This document shows, in pieces, positions 33,961 through 46,391 of a DNA stretch of 64,000 nt; position 1 is the first letter of the stretch; each line of letters begins with the position of its first letter. This stretch comes from Amorphophallus konjac (lineage: Eukaryota > Streptophyta > Magnoliopsida > Alismatales > Araceae), in assembly GCA_022559845.1 (NCBI GenBank), contig CM040117.1:78467731-78531730 (forward strand), read 5' to 3'. Position numbers and translations under genes: made by a program. The notes beneath the pieces were generated by a model. The model worked only from the letters and a program-made list of their open reading frames with translations, was not told where the DNA came from and made no database searches.

Positions 33961-34238
33961 AGGTCTTCTTAGATCTGCATGTGTGTGTGTGGATCTTTTT
34001 AGATCCGGTCGATTTAGTGTGTGGAGTTATGCATCTGTCGCAGTGTGTGTGTGTATTGTTGATCCGATTGTCGAATCGTGTTGGAGACCTCGTCTCCGTG
34101 TGTGTGTGTGTGTGTGTGTATGTGTGTTGGGGTGCGTCCCCATGTGTGTGTGGGCATGCGTCGTCCTGCGTGTGTGTTTGGAGCGTCATCTCCATTTGGA
34201 GATTTATCCCCGAGTGAAGCCTCACCGGGTTTAGTGAG
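33961..34238 (+). other. hairpin ladder A in the Sirevirus-like LTR
   Basis: A series of short stem-loops separated by (GT)n linkers. Examples are GGATCTTTTTAGATCC (33991-34006), GGAGACCTCGTCTCC (34084-34098), GGGGTGCGTCCCC (near 34129), GGAGCGTCATCTCC and a 6-bp stem CCTCAC/GTGAGG ending at 34238. It lies about 550 bp downstream of the TATA box, so it is probably transcribed. Confidence 0.75.
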
Positions 34239-34470
34239 GGGGGACGTAGGATTGCCGTCGTTGCATCCGAACCACCTTAAAATCGCTGTGCATTGTGGTT
34301 TGGATTGTGTGGTGTGATTCATTTCTCCTACCTCCATTCTGTGTGAACGTTAGTGTACGTTGTATTCTAACTTGTAGTTAGATAGATTTCCACTTCCTAG
34401 TTACTGTTTTATCACATATTTCAAAAAGGTCAAAAGTTTTCTTAAAATTGGTAAACCCCCAATTCACCCC

Positions 34471-37093
34471 TGTAATGACCCGAGAATCCGATTACCGGGA
34501 AGGCCCGATAACCCGAGACTCGCACCGCCACCCACGAGTCTGAAGACTCGGAAGGGTTAAAGGAAGGTGTGGAGACTACACAAGTATCACAAATAATTGC
34601 AAAAAAGAAACAGTTAGCACACTAAGCAGGAAATAAATTTAACAATTTACAAGATATATGCTCCACAAGATAAAATAAAATAACAACAGCAGTAGTCCAC
34701 AACTAGTACAGAGACAAGAAAGAAGAGTACAGCTACACGGGGCATACCCCGGCTCTGACCTCTGACACTAACACTGGGCACCCAAACCACGCTGAGCCTC
34801 AGACCCGCTCCCCTGAGGCCGCGACTCACCTGAAACACGGTGAAAACACGCAGGGAATGAGTCTCGGAACAAGACTCATTAGGGATCACTCGAACCCTAC
34901 CTCGCAAACAAAGAAAACCGCTACGCTAGCAGTAAGCGAGTACCTCGAAAAGAGAAGCCATGCAATCTACAAAACACCGCTTTCACGGCATGAAAGCCGA
35001 CACACGTGCCACAGTGAAAACGACCGGAACACCACGGCCAACGCGACAAAACCCGAAGGTCGAAGTCACAAAGATAGACAATCAGACACTCCCGACTCGA
35101 CAGGAGTACCACCCACTAGAAGCACAACCGGTAGCGTCCCCTGACGTCTTACACTGCACCGCAGGTGAACTACCTGACATGGTAGCTCCTACCAAAGGCA
35201 CGAACACCACACAAGAACTACAAACGAGTGACTAGCTGGGGTCACGCTTATCAGCGTGGGTCCAACCGTCCCCAACCACGTGTGCACACATAGACCGCGC
35301 GTCCCTGGTCTGACCCTCTGACCGGTTTTCCCCTCAGTCGGACTCTGGCTGCAAGACCCGCCCGACGGAAACCAGTCCACAAACCATCTCTAAGGGTAGC
35401 CTCTCCACCACTCCCTGGTGGGACCACACGCGTGTAAGCAGGCTACGACTAGTGGAGGGTCATTACGGAGTAGACTCTCAAGTCAACGGAAAGCAGCGCC
35501 ACAACCGGACGATACAAGGAATGCCCCTCGTACCAATACCGTCGCAGGGTGACAGAGGCCGACAACGACATCTCCCGATACCACTCGGTATGACGGGGAG
35601 ACCCGCCGACACGATCTGTCCCCTTGAACGGTCCACACTGGGCCCCTCAGGGATGTGCAGTCGCATAAGGACCGCACCTAGGGTTAAACGGTCAGAACAG
35701 GACCGTTCTACCCAGGCCCAAACAGAGTGAAGCACGGCCAACAAGGGCCCGTTCAACAGATGTGCGGCCAGCTCCTGGCCGCACAAGGGTGAAGGACGGT
35801 CAGCTCCTGGCCACTCATCTCCCAACGGTGATAAAACCTGAACGGTCTTCCCTTAGCCGCACTAGAGAAGGGCGGCTACGATTCCACCGTTCAAGGGTTG
35901 TGCAGTCCAGATCTGGCCGCACACCCAGGCAGACGTACGGCCAGAACCTGGCCGCACGAAGGGTTATGCGGCTAGCTCCTGGCCGCACACCCCGGTGCAC
36001 TGTACAACAGTAAAATTCAACGGTCGAAAACCCCAGGGTTGTGCGGTCGTTGTGGGGCTACACCTTAGGATATGCGATCCCACGACAGACCGCTCAAGCC
36101 CACTGCGCGCCGAGCCCAGCCACAGCGTGCCGAGTCGATGGACGGCCAGAACGGCGCCACACAAGGGTTGTGCGGCCCCTGGTTCGACCGCATATTGCCC
36201 ATCGGTGTGAAAACGGCAAACCTCACAGGAATCACCCATTCCAACCCCAACCAAGCCCCACGAAGGGGGAAACGGTGAGAGAAGGACCCCCAAGCCCCCT
36301 AGCATGCTCCTACGCCCACGAACCACAGAATCGGGGCTCAAAACGGTAGATCGGACGGACTCTCCCCGCGGCATGAACGACGCACGAAATTGACCCCTCT
36401 CGACCTCGTCTCGAGCTAAAACTCGCGGGAAAGGAAGACAAGAGGCTAAGGAACATCACCCTACCTTCGGTCCGCGACGAGACGTGCCGATCCAAGCTCA
36501 AACCCACGAAGAACACCGTTAGAACCTCGCCTTCCCATGCTTCCCATGCTTGCCGCACGCCCGCACGATCACCTCGTCGTCACCCACGTCCTCACGCCAT
36601 CGCACCGCCGCCGTCTGCAGTCGGAACAGAGGTCGCCGCGCTCGAACGGGAGAGAGAGAGAGAGAGAGAGAGAGGGCGGCCACGGTCGTGAGGGAGGAAG
36701 GATAAGAAAGGAAGAAGAAGAAAAAGAAAAAGAAAAGAAAATGGGGGTATTAATAGAAAATACGGAATTTCTGGAAAATATCAAAAAATATAAAATTACA
36801 TTCCCGCGATCCTCGGAACGCACCGATCGCAACGATACCTCTCTCGCCTAGGTGAACGACCCGGTTCACCCACAACGAGGTTCCGAAGGAATTACCGAAA
36901 CACACACCGGGAATCAGAAAACACACGCGAAAAAGCAGCGGAACGCTTCCGGGCCTCCGAAATAACTCCGGATTGCGCCGATCCGAATACGGAAGATGTC
37001 CGAAATGAAATTTCAGACACAACGGAGTCAGACACTCTGAGAAACCAGATCCGGAACCCACGAAGAAGGATCCGAAAGGTCCGGGATATTACA
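34471..37093 (-). mobile_element. 3' LTR of a Tekay/Del chromovirus (2623 bp)
   Basis: On the minus strand it starts TGTAATATCCCGGACC and ends CTCGGGTCATTACA, giving TG...CA ends. It lies directly downstream of the PPT of a chromovirus pol on the same strand. It inserted into the CACCCC tail of the Sirevirus-like LTR. Palindromic blocks of the CGGCCAG...CTGGCCGCAC type fill 35760-36190, and a (GA)n run lies at 36653-36674. The many overlapping open frames reflect GC richness only. Confidence 0.9.
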
Positions 37094-37110
37094 GCCCTCC
37101 CCCCTTAAGG
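37094..37110 (-). promoter_or_regulatory. polypurine tract of the Tekay element
   Basis: The minus strand reads CCTTAAGGGGGGAGGGC immediately before the LTR start. Confidence 0.88.
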
Positions 37111-37126
37111 AATTTCATCCTCGAAA

Positions 37127-40100
37127 TTGAGAACAACCCAAGGGAAAGAAGAGGAAGACTCACTCAAACAGGTAAGGGAACTACTGACGCATCTCGTCCT
37201 CACGCTCCCAAGAAGCCTCACCACCAGAGTGCCGCTGCCACACCACCTTAACCAAGGGAATGACCTTGTTTCGCAGGCGCTGCTCTCGCCTATCCTCCAC
37301 GCGGATCAGAAACTCTGGAAGAGAAAGGTCTGGAGTCACCTCAGGCCAAATAGAATCCTCGAGCACATGAGAGTCATCGGGCATGTACTTCCGCAGCACC
37401 GACGCGGAACACGTCATGCACCGACGCCAACTCAGGGGGTAACTGCAACCGATAAGCTACCTCACTGATGCGCTCCACGATGTGGAAAGGACCAATATAG
37501 CGGGGACTCAGTTTCGCACGCCGTCCAAAACGCATCACCCCCTTCATCGGAGAAACTCTCAAGAACACGCGATCGCCCACGACGAACGCGAGAGGCCGCT
37601 GCCTACGGTCAGCATAACTCTTCTGCCGACTCTGGGCCGCCAACATGTTCTGACGAACCAGGTGCACAACCTCCACACACTGCTGCACCAACTCCGGTCC
37701 CGTTAAAACACGCTCACCAACCTCAAACCAATCCAGTGGAGTCCGACACGGACGCCCATACAACGTCTCATAAGGAGCCATGCCGATGCTCGAATGATAG
37801 CTGTTGTTATAGGTAAACTCCACCAACGGTAGGTGGTGAACCTAACTCCCCTGCCACTCCAGGCAGCAGGACCTCAGCATGTCCTCCAAAGTCTGAATGG
37901 TCCTCTCTGACTGACCATCTGACTGAGGATGATACGCCGAGCTTAAAGCCAAATCCATGCCAAGAGCTCGCTGGAAACTCCCCCAGAATCCAGAAGTGAA
38001 ACGCGGGTCCCGATCCGACACGATGGAGATGGGAATCCCATGCAACGGAACGATCTGCTCCACATAAAGACGAGCCAACCTGGACACGCTCCAGCTGACT
38101 TTAACCGGCAATAACCGAGTCACCTTCGTCAGTCTATCCACCAGCAACCAAATACTGTCCTGACCGCTTAGAGTCCTCGGTAATCGCACCATGAAATCCG
38201 TGGTCACATGGTCCCACTTCCACGCAGGAACATCCAAGGGCTGGAGAGTACCTCCCGATCGCTGATGCTCCGCCTTCACCTGCTGACAGGTCAGGCACCT
38301 GGCCTCAAATTTGGCGACATCCCTCTTCATGCCAGGCCACCAAAACTACCTCCGCAAGTTCCGATACATCTTCGTCGCACCCGGGTGTACGGTGTACCTG
38401 CTCCCATGAGCCTCGCGCAATACCGCACGGTGAACCAGCTCCTCGGCCGGGACGTACAGCCTGCCACGGAACCTCACGGCACCGTCCTCGCCGAGCTCCA
38501 CATCAGCCAAAGCCAAAATTCGGGGCAACTCAGGGTCCGCATGCTGAGCCTCTGTCACATGACGGTGGATAGCAGGCGTAACAGTCAGACTCACAAGCAC
38601 TACCAACCCTGGCTCCTGGGGAATCTTGAGTCTGAATGAAACTTCGGGCACTTGTTCCCAGAGCCTCCACTTCCTCAACATCAAGGCACTGATCGTGACC
38701 TTCCTACTCAAGGCATCGGTGACAACATTCATCCTGCCCGGCTGATAAGACAGGGTGAAGTCATAATCCTTCATAAACTCCATCCAACGCCTCTGCCTGA
38801 GGTTAAGGTCTCTCTGCGTGAACACATATCGCAGACTTTGATGGTCAGTGAACACCTCGAACCTCTCGCCGTACACACAATGCCTCCAGATTTTCAGCGC
38901 GAAGATCACAGCCGCCAACTCCAGGTCATGGGTAGGGTAGTTCTCCTCGTGGTGCTTCAGCTGCCGAGATGCATAAGCCACCACTCTACCATGCTGCATC
39001 AACACAGCACCCAATCCGACCCCGGAAGCATCTGTACACACCGCAAAACCTCCCGATCCAGAAGACAACACCAACACCGGAGCTAATGTGAGTAATCTCT
39101 TCAGTTCCCTGGAACTCTGCTCACACTCCTCAGACCAGACTAAAGGCACATCCTTCCGCGTAAGTCTAGTCATCGGGGCTGCAATGCGAGAAAAATCCTA
39201 GATAAACCGACGATAATAGCCCGCAATCCCCAAGAAACTCCGGATCTCCATCACAGACCTCGGCCTCGGCCACTGCATTACTGCCTCAACCTTGGTGGGG
39301 TCCACGGAAATACGGAAGATGTAATCACGTGCTCCAAAAAGTGCACCTCACGAAGTCAGAACTCGCACTTACTGAGCTTTGCATACAACTGGTGATCTCA
39401 CAATGTCTGCAGCACCACACCTAAATGGTACGCGTACTCCTCGGCAGACCGCGAATAAACAAGGATGTCATCCATAAATATGACCACGAACTAGTCCAAA
39501 TACGGATGAAACACCATCTGCATCAAGTCCATGAAGGTTGCGGGGGGATTGGTGAGCCCAAACGGCATCACCAAAAACTCATAATGCCCGTACCTCGTAC
39601 TGAACGCAGTCCTCTCCACATCGGACTCGCGAATCCTCAGCTGATAGTAACCGGACCGTAAATCAATCCGCGAGAACACTCTCGCAGACTGAAGCTGGTC
39701 GAACAAATCATCAATCCGCGGCAACGGATACTTGTTCTTAATGGTCACTTCATTCAGCTGCCGGTAGTCAATGCACAACCGCAAGCTACTGTCCTTCTTC
39801 TTCACAAACAACACGGGCGCACCCTATGGGGAAACACTAGGACGAATATACCCCTTGGCCACCAGCTCCTGCAACTGTGCCCTCAACTCCCTCAACTCAG
39901 CGGGGGCCATACGGTAGGGAGCCTTCGCCAAAGGTCCCATACCCGGCACAACCTCGATAACAAAATCAATCTCCCGCTGGGGAGGCAACCCAGGTATGTC
40001 CTCCGGAAAAATATCAGGAAACTCGCACACCACCGGAATGTCCTCGACATCCGGCTCCATGTGGTCAGTCACAACCACGGAGGTGAGAAAACCCTGACAA

Positions 40101-40790
40101 CCCGCATCAAGCAAACAATGAGCTCGAATCGCAGAAATAAGAAAGCGGGAAGAGGAAGACCTGATACCTTGGAAATAGAAGGTGGGTCTGTGAAGTCGCC
40201 AGAAATAAACCCTCTTCGAGCCGCAATCCACCAACGCATGATGTGCCTCGAGCCAATCCATGCCCAAAATCACATCAAAGTCCTGAAGCAGCAACGCATA
40301 GAGCCTAGCCGGCAAACTCCGCCCTTCCATCCACACAGGAACCTCATCGAAGCAATACAGAGTGATCATAAAATCACCCGAAGGCAACTCCACTGCCAAA
40401 TCACAAGACAACTGGGTCACCGACTCCTCAATACTCAGCGCGAAATCCTACGAAATAAACGAATGAGATGCGCCAGAATCGAACAAAACCCGAGCCGTAC
40501 AACCCAAAATCCGAACTGTACCTTCCACGAGCTGCGACGCCACTGCCTCTGCCATGGTCATGTGTGTGATCTGGCCTCGAGCTCTCTGCCTGCCTCCCAC
40601 GCTAGCTGACCTGGGTAGCGACGGATACTGTCCCTGCTGCCTCTGCTACGGGGGAACCTGCTGCTGCTGAGGAAACGGCTGCTGCTACTATGGCCTCTGA
40701 GGACAGTCACGCGCCATATGCCCTGGCTGGTCACACCGGAAAGAAACTATCGGCACTGTGCACTGCCTGCCTGGGTGGTACTCGCTACAC
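37127..40790 (-). pseudogene. Tekay/Del chromovirus gag end and pol polyprotein, frame-broken
   Basis: In minus-strand order: a Gag zinc knuckle remnant RCDQPGHMARDC near 40740 (its first Cys changed to Phe); protease DSGASHSFIS near 40470; GMDWLEAHHALVDC; reverse transcriptase with [13 protein letters not shown] (39814-39491) and FMDDILVYSR; RNase H with [16 protein letters not shown] and [10 protein letters not shown] (39173-38346); integrase with a CLTCQQVK zinc-finger half, TTDFMVRLP, IVSDRDPRF and QSERTIQTLE (38330-37842); a C-terminal GDRVFLRVSPMKG block; and a chromodomain-like tail RSKVIPLVKV-type (RNKVIPLVKVVWQ, EASWERED) at 37417-37181. Stops or frameshifts occur near 40640, 40450, 39820, 39490, 39200, 38340, 37840 and 37400. 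The order PR-RT-RH-INT-chromodomain and long LTR define Tekay/Del. The 5' part is cut at 41036. Confidence 0.93.
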
Positions 40791-41036
40791 CGTGGACACG
40801 GTCCTCGCAATCCACCCACTGACCCCTGACGCTAAAACGAGACCGACTGCTGTACACTGCCCGATGATGCCTACCCCTGATCCTTGGACTTCTTCTTACC
40901 GAACCCCTTCTTGAAGAACTTCTTGACCTTCGAGCCAAAAGACGCAGATCTTGTCGCCGACGCTGCCGGTGCCGGCGCTCCTGAACCACCCGACACACGC
41001 TGAAAGGAACCATGCTGCTGGTGTTGGGTCCCGTAG

Positions 41037-43562
41037 TGCAGGAACACGGATCTAGAGGGGGGGTGAATAGATCCTTCTACTAAAAACTATGTCCAATTAA
41101 AAATACAAACTAGCGCACAACGGAATTAACAAGATTGATAAGATAGAGGAATTTAATGCTACACAAGTTAACTAGATTCTCTCACTCTCTCTGTTCACAC
41201 TTGATCGCATAAATAAGTATAACAAGCTAACCATACAATCACACTATTCAAACCACAGGAGACGAGGATTTTTAAGGTGGTTCGGGACCACGACGGGCTC
41301 CTACGTCCACCCCTCACCAAACCGGTAAGGCTTTCTCCACACGCTGCAAATGCAGCAAACACGGGGATTTCTCCCCACACACACGGGATAAAGACCCCAA
41401 CACAAACATGCTACAAAAGTAGCACACACACACGGGGATTTCTCCCCACACGCACGAGGCAAAAACCCCAACACACACGCGGATATGCTCCGCACCAAAC
41501 GACGCACAAGCGTCAACTCAAACCACTCGGAGAAACCGTTCTCCGAACCCACACACAGAAAATCGTATATAGGTTTGTAACAAGCTAACAAATGAATGCT
41601 ATAAGCCCAAAACATGTGCTAAAGACTATAACAAGAAGGATTCAACAAGCACAAGGCTCCCCCTTCAATTGAATCTCCGGCTCTTCTTGGTTTGATGTCG
41701 GATGATGGTGATTTCGGCGTCCTCGCGTTCCTCTCTTCGAGATGCTTCTTTTCTTCTTCTACCACGATCTCCAGATCTCCATGGAAGTAGATGAAAACCA
41801 TATTGCAAGAGCTCCACCACGTTTTCCCCTCTTTTCTTCACCTACAAGAATGAACGAATGAGCATTAGTGTTCCTTCTCCACAAATTCGTAACTCATATA
41901 TATGCACACCAAAGAGAGGGGAAAAGACACATAAAACCCTTCCCATACATGTTAGAAACACCCTAATAACATTAGGAACCATTGGGGGGTAGTATGGTAA
42001 TGTTTGATAGGGTTTACAATGAGTTTTAAACACTTTCGCAAATCTCGACCCTTGGGGTCGACCCTCGGGCAGCAGAGGGCCAAACAGAACCAAATATAGG
42101 TTCTGTTTACAGAGGTCGATTCTTGGGGTCGACCCTTGCAGTGGGTCGACCCAGGCAGTTGGCTGGGCTGTCTGCTATGCAGACAGCACACAGCCCAGGG
42201 GGGGTCGACCCCAGGGGTCGACCCCTTCTACTGAGGGTCAAGAAAAGGCAGTTTTAGCCCCGATTAAGTGCCGGAAAAATTCCCAAAAATTAAGAATAAA
42301 CTACCATGAATTCAGCAAAGTATTAAGACCATCTAAACCACATTTCAACAAGATTTATGAGAAAACATTAAGCACATTGTAAAGGCTCAAAAATCTCATT
42401 TTAAGGATGCATAAAACACTTCCAATGCAATGCAACCTCATGAAAGATGTTCATGAAAACGACCCGGAACTTAGCATAAAAAATGGTTAGATGTTACCAT
42501 CATCCACTTGACATGAGAGGGTTTAAAAACCATCCTTGAGCCTGTAAAAACATGATAAACCAAGAGGTTAGATGATAATCAAAACTCAAGAACCAAGCAG
42601 TAACTCTTTGAACTAGTTCACATAAAAATACATCATTGAACTAACTCAACCAAGTATTTGGCTTCTCAAATCAATCAACAAAAATACATTCCACCAAATG
42701 ACTAGGTTTTGTTATGATAAACAAGGACCTCTCAATCAACCAAAAATAATGACATGGGAGCTTAACCATTCAGTCACAAGGCAACCAGATCTTCAACAAG
42801 AAAATGCTTCATCATACAAGTGTTAACAAATATGTTAAATGCAAAGCATGCATAATATCATGGAACCACATTCATTCAAATGGCATTCTTGTTGATTAAA
42901 AGCTAACATTCATGAAGCATTATCTCAAGAGAAGCATTGATACAATCTTCCCAAATTAAATTATCATGAGTCCAAGAAACGAGCAAGCATCATTAAAATC
43001 ACATCCATCAAATTCTAAGTTATAAGGTTCAGGATATTTCCAGTCCAAAAAATCTTATGATGAGAACCCATGAAAATACGCAATTAAGACTTTGAAAAGT
43101 TATTTGATGAAATGCATGAAATATAGTAGAGTCAACGCAATGCAATGAGTGAGTCAACTCCCTTTTTCAATAAGATCTTCATTGATGCACTCCTTTGAGT
43201 TCCAAACATGAATCATGGATTTTGATCCTGTAAATCAAAATATTCAAGGCATGAGATCCTTAATTACAAATCATTCATATGACTTTCAAATATGAACAGA
43301 GTTAACTCCCTTTTAGAAGAAGAGCTTCATTGATTCCAAGCATGAGCCATGAATTTGTGTTCCTACAAACCAACATAAATATAACATTAGTTCCTTAAAC
43401 ACCAAGGGTTCACATGGCTTTCAAGATTGAACATCGACTCCATATTTCCACTCATCAAATCAAGATATAAAACATGAACATGTTGCTCAATGAAACACAT
43501 ACACACACAAATACAATCGTTTTGATATCATTAAAACCAAACATGAACTAGGGGATGCAACA
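41037..43562 (-). repeat. 3' LTR of the minus-strand Sirevirus-like element (2526 bp)
   Basis: The minus strand begins TGTTGCATCCCCTAG directly after the PPT and ends CGTGTTCCTGCA. It is a different subfamily from the other Sirevirus-like LTRs here, yet has the same layout: GGTCGACC palindromes (42054-42232), a hairpin ladder (41545-41312), then a GGTGAGGGGTGGACGTAGGA-type block and a terminal TTCACCCCCCCTCTAG. Confidence 0.87.
41312..41545 (-). other. hairpin ladder D (perfect stems)
   Basis: Consecutive perfect or near-perfect stem-loops joined by CA/GT-rich linkers: CGGAGAAACCGTTCTCCG (7-bp stem, 41528-41545), GACGCACAAGCGTC (41501-41514), GCGGATATGCTCCGC (41479-41493), GGGGATTTCTCCCC twice (41434-41447, 41363-41376), GCTACAAAAGTAGC (41410-41423), GCTGCAAATGCAGC (41343-41356), and CCTCACC/GGTAAGG (41312-41330). 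Confidence 0.85.
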
Positions 43563-45636
43563 ATCTCCCCCTTTTGATGATGACAAAACGATGTGTGTGA
43601 TAATACAGATTTTATAAACATTTGTAAACATTGAGCATACACCAATTCTCCCATTCTCCCCAAGATAACATCATTCATAAAGCATTGAGCACACACCAAA
43701 CATTCTCCCCCTTTTGTCATCTACAAAAAAACAGGGGGTTATGTGACATGAAATAAATATGTTAGGCCAAAGGATATGAGTCCAATCTAAAGACCAATGG
43801 ATGCTAAGTAGGGGCTCAAAGATATGATACCAAATGTTAATCAAGATAGAGGCACAAACATAGATAATTATAATTCTCGAAGAGAGAGCCTCGAAGATAT
43901 GATACCATTTGTTGGTTGAACTCATTTTGACATTTGTGCAACATGAAGTGTTCAGAATATGCATTTCAAAATGAACTATGCCAATTGTTGAAAAGTATGG
44001 ATTTGTTCAAGATGATATCATGAATGAACTATATGCATGCTGAAAATGTCAAATATGCACATGATGAGTGTCATCTTTCAAATGCAATGAATATGCACTA
44101 TGTGAATGCCAATCATGCAACATATGAAGCTATGCACATGATGACTTCTATCCTTCAAAAGCAAGAGTTATGCTCAGAATTAGATTTAAGTGGAATGCAT
44201 GAACATGCAAGCACACAAGCACAATCGTCATGCACATAGATAGTACATATAGTAACTCCCCCTATATGAGGCACGGGTTAACAAAAGAGCATGTGATTCA
44301 AATTCAAGAATGTAAGGCATGAAGCATAACTAAGAGATTTGTGCATACACAACTAGGAGTACTACATAAACCATGAATGTAGGCAAATTCATAAAATACA
44401 TACATCATAAAAATACCCATGTGAAATGTGAGGCAATGACTAATGAGCTTCAAAATATATGGATTTTCAGATTTTCTAAAGAACACTAGAAGGTAATCTC
44501 CTCTCTACACTTTCACTTTAGATTCTCGACTATCGATAGCTTCGCACAACCCCTATTTTGTTTCTTTTAATAGACTTCACCTTTCGGCGCGAGTTTCCTC
44601 ATATGTCTCAATGGGGATTCCCGACTACTTGGATTTGTCACACATATGGATTTGTTTCTCCTTTTGACACGAGTTTCCTCCTTTGTTTCAGGGGAGATTC
44701 CCGGTTACTCGGATCCACGTTCCACTTATTGATTTTTGTGGGGTAGGCAGCTTTTTCCTCACGATTACTCTTTAATGTCCATGTAGAGATTCAAGTTCCC
44801 GTTAAAGTGTTTGAAGGAATTTCTTAAATCCTTATCAATGAAAGTCATTAAATTCATTGTGTGCAAGAGTGTGGGGGTAAATTTTTATTTTGCATGAATA
44901 AAATGAATTCGACAAGACATAGCTATGACTCCCCCTAAATGTATGCACGGTCGGAATCAAATCTTCCCCCTTAATATATGACATGTATCACATATGAATA
45001 AAATCACTGCATTGTTATTTATCAAGGAGGTCAGGTCTTAGAAAGATCAAGAAACTGTTTCATAGGGTAAATACTTATAAGCATGCAAGAATTCATGAAA
45101 CATACATGCAAGCATCCACGAGTCAAGATATGCGATTATCATGAAATATATGCATATGCTCTATATGCATGAATATGCAATATGCATCTTTTTGTCATTT
45201 TATATGCATAGTATGTGAATGATATGCAAAGATGTCAATGCGATGCAGAATGTCAGATTTTTATTTTAAAGTTCTAAATGCATTGTAAAATTCAATATGG
45301 GTGCAAGATGCAAGTTTTCAGTTTTTCATATGAATGATCTAAATGCACCTTATGAAGTTTCTAATGCATGTAACTTATAAAAGTATGAGAATGCAATGCA
45401 AGATGTAATTTTTATTTTATTTTAGAACATCATGCCAGATTGCACAAGGAGACATACATATTCAAATGATGAGCAGTAACTATTTTTTCAAGACTTGCCC
45501 TTTTTGAACAAGGGTACACAAATGATCAAAATCAAGTAGTGAACCCAAATTATTTTCAGAAATGTTCAAAAATAGATTTTCAATAACATTTCAAGAGCTT
45601 AGAGTATCATCCACAAACCAAACAGATTTTACAGGT

Positions 45637-45743
45637 TCTGGTACGAGGTGGAGGTGAAGGTTTGAAAACCCAACTCACACATAGTGAGAGCTTCTAGGTG
45701 GACATAATCCACCCTTCCACTACACACCATTTGATATACCAGA
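45637..45743 (-). ncRNA. structured module N1 (candidate RNA element)
   Basis: Terminal arms TCTGGTA (45637-45643) and TACCAGA (45737-45743) are exact inverted repeats enclosing 93 nt. Minus-strand internal hairpins are GGTTTTCAAACC (45670-45659), GGTGGATTATGTCCACC and CTCACTATGTGTGAG. Three related modules, each 107-109 nt, occur in the two gag-only elements. Not known to be an independent transcript. Confidence 0.6.
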
Positions 45744-46066
45744 TACTCAATTACACTCAGATGCTCATGCAGTTCATATTGAAAAGTATTCTGTAGGCAA
45801 AGACATCATGCTTGTTCCTTAAAATTTTCAGATTCATTCAACCAATGAGACATGTTCATCATAGCAGAATACAGGAACAACAGATCAAGTTCAAAAATAA
45901 TATCTGTCAAAGGAACAATTCTGCAATTCAGAAATTTTACCATCTAGAAGCAAGAGTGAATTTCAGAATCAATTTGAATGCACATGGTATTTCAGAATTT
46001 CAAGGCAAATTGATTTCCTTCAAAATACATGGTTCCTCATAAGCCAAACAATTCAATTTTTTTAAT

Positions 46067-46173
46067 TTTGGTATAAGGCGGAGAACATAGGTCCGAAGAC
46101 CACCATCACGCTTAGTGGAAGTATTAAGTTGAGCGTAGTCCAACCTTGTCTAACCACCATTTGATATACCAAA
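46067..46173 (-). ncRNA. structured module N2 (candidate RNA element)
   Basis: Terminal arms TTTGGTAT (46067-46074) and ATACCAAA (46166-46173) pair exactly. The minus-strand hairpin GGTCTTCGGACC (46101-46090) has a UUCG loop. The sequence differs from N1 at paired positions but keeps the pairing. Confidence 0.6.
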
Positions 46174-46391
46174 TATTCATCCATTGAAGACATGTATGGC
46201 TTGTGAAGAATTTTGAGCAAAACATGAGAACATACCAAAATCTGATTCCAAAACATCAAAACCACCAAGTTTGACAGTGAAGGAGCAAAGTTGGAGTTTT
46301 ACCATATGAGTGTGCCTTGTTCCATTTTACTAGAACCCATTTCATTCTTTGTTTACCTCAAGGCACATCTTCATCACAACTGACTCATTTG

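Larger units (their letters stand above)
32301..34470 (+). mobile_element. Sirevirus-like copia LTR, 3' end cut off
   Basis: Begins TGTTGAGTTAAGGTTTGATG and is collinear with the complete LTRs at 52704-54981 and 60448-62729. Shared landmarks are GGTTGATTGCA, the GGTCGACCG palindromes (33059-33275), the TATA box GTTATAAAAC (33401-33410), the GT-rich hairpin ladder (33961-34238), GAAGCCTCACCGGGTTTAGTG and a terminal AATTCACCCC. The last roughly 45 bp are missing because a Tekay LTR starts at 34471. The open frames at 33108-34320 are low-complexity readings and not genes. Confidence 0.88.
43578..46391 (-). other. noncoding 3' region of the minus-strand Sirevirus-like element
   Basis: About 2.8 kb without a credible ORF in the place where pol would lie. 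It contains two copies of the 107-nt structured module, several PPT-like tracts, and near 44560-44720 a doubled block CGAGTTTCCTC...GGGGATTCCCG. AT-rich and ATGCA-rich otherwise. Confidence 0.7.

Noticed and set aside
33878..34337. Open frames rich in Cys/Val (plus) and Thr/His (minus) over the GT-rich part of the LTR, also at 54519-54771 and 62148-62519
   Set aside because: Low-complexity readings of (GT)n linkers and hairpins, not proteins.
34860..36374. Many overlapping open frames on both strands within 34471-37093
   Set aside because: GC-rich LTR with few stop codons. No domain, and the region is bounded by LTR termini and a PPT.
37482..40914. Long plus-strand open frames opposite the Tekay pol
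   Set aside because: Shadows of the minus-strand coding sequence; only the minus strand shows protease, RT, RNase H and integrase motifs.
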